A DNA stretch of 9,229 nt. Origin: Zymomonas sp. Lineage in GTDB: Bacteria > Pseudomonadota > Alphaproteobacteria > Sphingomonadales > Sphingomonadaceae. A program made the position numbers and the translations under genes. Positions within the stretch are counted from its first letter, which is position 1. Every line of letters begins with the position of its first letter. The notes beneath the pieces are model-generated. The model searched no databases. It saw only the letters and a list, made by a program, of their open reading frames with translations, and was not told the origin of the DNA. Shown here one piece after another: positions 6,187-9,229 of the stretch. The stretch covers positions 1-9,229 of the forward strand of contig JAIYAJ010000580.1 of assembly GCA_027489105.1 (NCBI GenBank), in the 5' to 3' direction.

Positions 6187-6235
6187 CAATGACCGGCGGG
6201 CGCGGTGCGTCCGGCCGTCATTGACCGTCACGGAG
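6170..6235 (+). promoter_or_regulatory. Candidate expression platform: aptamer-2 3' arm pairing with the gcvT Shine-Dalgarno
   Basis: TCCGTGAC (6171-6178), in the 3' part of aptamer 2, is the exact reverse complement of GTCACGGA (6227-6234), and T6170-G6235 adds a wobble pair. The downstream arm covers the gcvT Shine-Dalgarno GGAG (6232-6235). Because 6170-6178 lies in the ligand-binding part of aptamer 2, the folded aptamer and the blocked ribosome site should exclude each other. That would give translation only when glycine is bound. The complementarity is seen; the switching is inferred. Confidence 0.6.
6187..6223 (+). other. Hairpin between the riboswitch and gcvT
   Basis: CAATGAC (6187-6193) pairs perfectly with GTCATTG (6217-6223). 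Further inner pairs are possible (CGG 6194-6196 with CCG 6211-6213, or CGC 6201-6203 with GCG 6207-6209). It begins immediately after aptamer 2 and is not followed by a T-tract, so it is unlikely to be an intrinsic terminator. It may bring the aptamer 3' arm close to the ribosome-binding site. Confidence 0.55.
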
Positions 6236-6241
6236 AACAGA

Positions 6242-7363
6242 GTGAACGACGAAGACGATATCGCCGACATCATCCAGACCTTGCCGCTCGACGGCTGGCA
6301 TCGCGATCGCGGCGCCCGGATGGTGTCGTTCGCCGGCTATTCGATGCCGATCCAATATGAGGGCATCATCGCCGAGCATCTGTGGACGCGCGAGTCCGCC
6401 GGGCTGTTCGACGTGTCGCATATGGGCCAGCTTCTGGTCGGCGGCGACGGTGTCGACGTCGCGCTCGAAACGATCATGCCGGGCGATTTCGTCAATCTCG
6501 GCACCGACCGGATGCGCTATTCGCTGCTGCTCGACGAGCAGGGCGGCATCCTCGACGACCTGATGGTCACGCGCCGCGCGGGCGACTTCTATCTCGTCGT
6601 CAACGGCGCGATGAAGGCCGACGACATCGCCCATCTCCATGAGACGCTCCCCGAGGAGCTCGTCCTCAACCATCTCGACGAACATGCGCTTCTGGCGCTG
6701 CAGGGACCGAAGGCGGTCGACGCGCTGTCGCGGGTCTGCCCCGGCGTCGAACTGCTGACCTTCATGTCGGGCGGCGCCTTCACCCTTGCGGGCGCACCGG
6801 TGTGGATCAGCCGCTCTGGCTATACCGGCGAGGACGGCTATGAAATCTCGATCCCCGGTGAGGCGGCCGAGGCGGTCGCCCATCTGCTCGCGGCCCAGCC
6901 CGAGGTGAAGCCGATCGGTCTCGGCGCGCGCGATTCGCTGCGGCTCGAGGCGGGACTGCCGCTCTACGGCCATGATCTCGACACCGGCACCGATCCGGCG
7001 ATGGCGGGCCTCGGCTTCGCGGTGCCCAAGCGCCGCCGGCTCGAAGGCGGGTTCCCCGGCGCCACCACCGTCTGCCGCCACCTCGCTGAAGGCGCTCCGC
7101 GCAAGCGCGTCGGGCTGATCCTGAGCGGCCGCCAGCCGGCGCGCGAAGGCGCCGATATCTTCGACGGCGACGTGAAAGTCGGCACGATCACCTCGGGCGG
7201 CTTCTCGCCCTCGCTGCAGGTGCCGATCGCGATGGGCTATGTCGCCGCCGGCCATGCCGAGACCAATCGCGCGCTGCAGATCGAGGTGCGCGGCAAGCGG
7301 CTCGACGCCGTCGTCGCCCCGATGCCTTTCGTCCCTCACCGTTACGTCCGCCAAGGGAGCTGA
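6242..7363 (+). CDS. gcvT: Glycine cleavage system T protein (aminomethyltransferase)
   Basis: This 373-residue protein takes the aminomethyl group from lipoylated GcvH and transfers its methylene to tetrahydrofolate, releasing ammonia. Family landmarks are the N-terminal [13 protein letters not shown] (30-42), [14 protein letters not shown] (51-64), GGILDDLMV (101-109) with the likely catalytic Asp in the DD pair, VVNGA (119-123), [11 protein letters not shown] in the middle, [19 protein letters not shown], and the C-terminal domain with TSGGFSPSL. Length is typical. The start is GTG 6242, with GGAG (6232-6235) six bases upstream; no ATG gives a comparable N-terminus. The acidic N-terminal leader (NDEDD) looks like a lineage-specific extension. 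First gene of gcvT-gcvH-gcvPA-gcvPB and under the glycine riboswitch. Confidence 0.97.
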   Translation: MNDEDDIADIIQTLPLDGWHRDRGARMVSFAGYSMPIQYEGIIAEHLWTRESAGLFDVSHMGQLLVGGDGVDVALETIMPGDFVNLGTDRMRYSLLLDEQGGILDDLMVTRRAGDFYLVVNGAMKADDIAHLHETLPEELVLNHLDEHALLALQGPKAVDALSRVCPGVELLTFMSGGAFTLAGAPVWISRSGYTGEDGYEISIPGEAAEAVAHLLAAQPEVKPIGLGARDSLRLEAGLPLYGHDLDTGTDPAMAGLGFAVPKRRRLEGGFPGATTVCRHLAEGAPRKRVGLILSGRQPAREGADIFDGDVKVGTITSGGFSPSLQVPIAMGYVAAGHAETNRALQIEVRGKRLDAVVAPMPFVPHRYVRQGS

Positions 7364-7367
7364 GCCC

Positions 7368-7739
7368 ATGACGACCTATTATACCGAAGACCATGAGTGG
7401 ATCTCCGTCGAGGGCGGCACCGCCACCGTCGGCATCACCGACTATGCCCAGGCACAGCTTGGCGACATCGTCTTCGTCGAGCTGCCGGCACCCGGCACCA
7501 CCGTGTCGAAGGGCGGCGAAGCGGCCGTGGTCGAGTCGGTCAAGGCCGCGTCGGACGTGTTCGCGCCGGTCACCGGCACGGTGAGCGAGGCCAATGGCGC
7601 GCTCGAAGGCGATCCCTCGCTCGTCAACAGCGCGCCCGAGGGCGATGGCTGGTTCTTCAAGCTGACGCTCGCCGACGCCGCCGAGCTCGAGGGCCTGATG
7701 AACGCCGAGGGCTACAAGGCCTATTGCGACGGCCTCTGA
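7368..7739 (+). CDS. gcvH: Glycine cleavage system H protein
   Basis: This 123-residue lipoyl carrier shuttles the aminomethyl intermediate between the P, T and L proteins. The lipoylation site is K59 in VESVKAASD, within the expected beta-hairpin fold. Other markers are [10 protein letters not shown] (7-16), [20 protein letters not shown] (21-40) and the conserved C-terminal GDGWFFKL and [10 protein letters not shown]. Length is normal. GGAG (7356-7359) lies eight bases before ATG 7368, inside the end of gcvT, whose stop is four bases before this start; translation is probably coupled. A strong hairpin follows in the 76-base gap before gcvPA. Confidence 0.98.
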   Translation: MTTYYTEDHEWISVEGGTATVGITDYAQAQLGDIVFVELPAPGTTVSKGGEAAVVESVKAASDVFAPVTGTVSEANGALEGDPSLVNSAPEGDGWFFKLTLADAAELEGLMNAEGYKAYCDGL

Positions 7740-7745
7740 CCGATA

Positions 7746-7772
7746 GCGGAGCGCCCCCTCGGGTCGCTCCGC
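7746..7772 (+). other. Intra-operon hairpin between gcvH and gcvPA
   Basis: GCGGAGCG (7746-7753) pairs perfectly with CGCTCCGC (7765-7772), and the loop adds CCC (7755-7757) with GGG (7761-7763). It starts six bases after the gcvH stop (7737-7739). No T-tract follows, and the operon continues into gcvPA. The likely roles are mRNA stabilisation, processing or partial termination that raises GcvH over GcvP; all three are inference. Confidence 0.6.
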
Positions 7773-7815
7773 CGTCCCGCGACGATGATGACCGGCCCCG
7801 CGCCTGGAGACAGAG

Positions 7816-9186
7816 ATGCGTTATCTTCCCCTGACTGATGCCGACCGCAGCGCGATGCTGGCGACGATCGGCGCCGCCTCGATCGACGAGCTGTTCGTCG
7901 ACGTCCCCGCCGAGGCGCACCAGGCCGGTCCGATCGCGGGCCTGCCGATGCATGCGTCCGAACTGGCGGTCGAGCGTCACATGAACCGCCTCGCCCGGCA
8001 GAACCTGACCGCCGGCGATGCGCCCTTCTTCCTCGGCTGCGGCGCCTATCGCCACCATGTGCCCGCCAGCGTCGACCATCTGATCCAGCGCGGCGAGTTC
8101 CTGACCAGCTACACCCCCTATCAGCCCGAAATCGCGCAGGGCACGTTGCAGGCGCTGTTCGAGTTCCAGACCCAGGTCGCCCGCCTCTATGGCTGTGACG
8201 TCGCCAATGCCTCGATGTACGACGGTTCGACCGCCTGCTGGGAAGCGATCACCATGGCCCGCCGCGTCACGCGGCGCGGCAAGGCGATCCTGTCGGCCGG
8301 GCTCCACCCCCATTATGTCTCGCTGGCGCACACCATGGCGCGCTTCACCGGCGACCAGCTCGATACCGCGCTGCCGACGCTCACCCCCGGTGCGCCGGGC
8401 GACGACATGGCCCGGCTGCTCGCGGCGGTCGACGGCGACACCAGCTGCGTCGTCGTCCAGAACCCCAACATCCTCGGCCATGTCGCCGACCTGTCCGAGC
8501 TTGCCGCGCGCTGCCATGAAAAGGGCGCGCTGCTGATCGCGGTGGTGACCGAACCGGTCGCGCTCGGCGCGATCCGCTCGCCGGGCGAGATGGGTGCGGA
8601 CATCGTCGTCGGCGAGGGCCAGTCGCTCGGCGTCGGCCTCAACTTCGGCGGCCCCTATGTCGGCCTGTTCGCCTGCAACGAGAAATATGTCCGGCAGATG
8701 CCCGGTCGCCTCGCCGGCGTGACGCAGGATGCCGAGGGCCAGCGCGGCTTCGTGCTGACGTTGTCGACCCGCGAACAGCATATCCGCCGCGAAAAGGCGA
8801 CGTCGAACATCTGCACCAATGCAGGTCTCTGCGCGCTCGCCTTCTCGATCCACCTGACCCCTCTCGGCGAGACCGGGCTGCGCAGGCTCGCCGCGCTCAA
8901 CCATGCCGGTGCCGTGGCCGCCGCCGACCGGCTCTCGCGCATCGCCGGGGTCGAGCTGGTCAACGACAGCTTCTTCAACGAATTCACCCTCAAGCTGCCG
9001 GTCGAAGCCCGCCCGGTGGTCCGCGCGCTCGCCGACAAGGGCGTACTCGGCGGCGTGTCGCTCGGCCGGCTCTATCCGGGTGCGCCCGATCTGGCGGGCG
9101 GCCTCGTCGTGGCCGTCACCGAGACGGCGAGCGAGGCGGATGTCGAAACCCTGGCCCAAGCCCTCGAAGCGGAGATCGCGGCATGA
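7816..9186 (+). CDS. gcvPA: Glycine dehydrogenase (decarboxylating) subunit 1
   Basis: This 456-residue protein is the N-terminal half of the split P protein. Together with GcvPB it decarboxylates glycine using PLP and loads the aminomethyl group on GcvH. Recognisable segments are [17 protein letters not shown] (74-90), [18 protein letters not shown] (95-112), [44 protein letters not shown], and the C-terminal [20 protein letters not shown]. The length fits the split form; E. coli GcvP is a single chain of about 950 residues. The PLP-binding lysine is expected in GcvPB, outside the window. GGAG (7806-7809) is six bases before ATG 7816. The stop overlaps the gcvPB start as ATGA (9183-9186), as expected for two subunits made together. 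Confidence 0.97.
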   Translation: MRYLPLTDADRSAMLATIGAASIDELFVDVPAEAHQAGPIAGLPMHASELAVERHMNRLARQNLTAGDAPFFLGCGAYRHHVPASVDHLIQRGEFLTSYTPYQPEIAQGTLQALFEFQTQVARLYGCDVANASMYDGSTACWEAITMARRVTRRGKAILSAGLHPHYVSLAHTMARFTGDQLDTALPTLTPGAPGDDMARLLAAVDGDTSCVVVQNPNILGHVADLSELAARCHEKGALLIAVVTEPVALGAIRSPGEMGADIVVGEGQSLGVGLNFGGPYVGLFACNEKYVRQMPGRLAGVTQDAEGQRGFVLTLSTREQHIRREKATSNICTNAGLCALAFSIHLTPLGETGLRRLAALNHAGAVAAADRLSRIAGVELVNDSFFNEFTLKLPVEARPVVRALADKGVLGGVSLGRLYPGAPDLAGGLVVAVTETASEADVETLAQALEAEIAA

Positions 9187-9229
9187 GCATGAACAGCGAA
9201 GGCCGGGTGACCCGCCCGGAGACCGACGG
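9183..9229 (+). CDS. gcvPB: Glycine dehydrogenase (decarboxylating) subunit 2, start only (partial)
   Basis: Only about 15 codons are present before the window ends; they read [18 protein letters not shown] 9183 overlaps the gcvPA stop (ATGA), and ATG 9189 two codons later is an alternative start. The opening resembles the N-terminus of GcvPB, and the position directly after gcvPA is where the other half of the split P protein belongs. This subunit should carry the PLP-binding lysine, which cannot be checked here. The identity rests mainly on gene order. Confidence 0.85.
   Translation, partial: MSMNSEGRVTRPETD

Noticed and set aside
6218..7369. 383-codon open frame on the minus strand opposite gcvT
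   Set aside because: Same reason: it is the shadow of a clearly identified gene and covers the gcvT start region.
7657..9159. 500-codon open frame on the minus strand opposite gcvPA
   Set aside because: It mirrors the codon structure of gcvPA and has no recognisable motif or ribosome site; long antisense frames are common in high-GC genomes.
1..9229. Mobile element, defence island, CRISPR or tRNA in this window
   Set aside because: No transposase, integrase, terminal repeats, regular spacer repeats or tRNA cloverleaf were seen; composition is even and the genes are housekeeping.

Overview
This window looks like an ordinary chromosomal segment from an alphaproteobacterium, most likely a member of the Sphingomonadales. 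The evidence is high-GC DNA with strong third-position GC, an ispH-thrB-rnhA gene order using the APH-type homoserine kinase, a glycine-cleavage operon with the P protein split into GcvPA and GcvPB, and GTG starts. I see no insertion sequence, prophage, CRISPR array, tRNA or rRNA.

Layout: the left edge (about 1-77) carries the last codons of a + strand gene ending in a SEC-C zinc motif, almost certainly secA, followed by a strong hairpin. Next on the + strand are a small YbaN/DUF454 inner-membrane protein (179-598) and a soluble PAS hybrid histidine-kinase-like protein (679-2625). A tight minus-strand operon follows (ispH -> thrB -> rnhA, 5027 down to 2652), converging on the kinase gene. Divergent from ispH, at 5223-5870, lies a + strand gene for a small lipoprotein of unknown function. 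The right end is the glycine cleavage operon gcvT-gcvH-gcvPA-gcvPB (6242 to beyond the edge), preceded by a tandem glycine riboswitch (about 5996-6186).

How the genes work together: GcvT, GcvH and GcvPA/PB are the T, H and P components of the glycine cleavage system; the L protein is not in the window. The riboswitch lets glycine control the operon. A perfect 8-nt complementarity (9 bp with a G-U) between the 3' end of aptamer 2 and the gcvT Shine-Dalgarno suggests a translational ON switch. The minus-strand operon combines isoprenoid (IspH), threonine (ThrB) and genome-maintenance (RNase HI) housekeeping genes through very short gaps, with translational coupling likely.

The most unusual item is the hybrid kinase. 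Its ATP-binding motifs and receiver Asp are intact. However, the H-box histidine is replaced by Arg, the conserved Hpt-type histidine is replaced by Asp, and neither region contains any histidine. It is probably a pseudokinase or phosphosignal-modulating protein, loosely comparable to DivL. No wholly new multi-gene system is evident; the rest is mostly core metabolism with some regulatory RNA detail.
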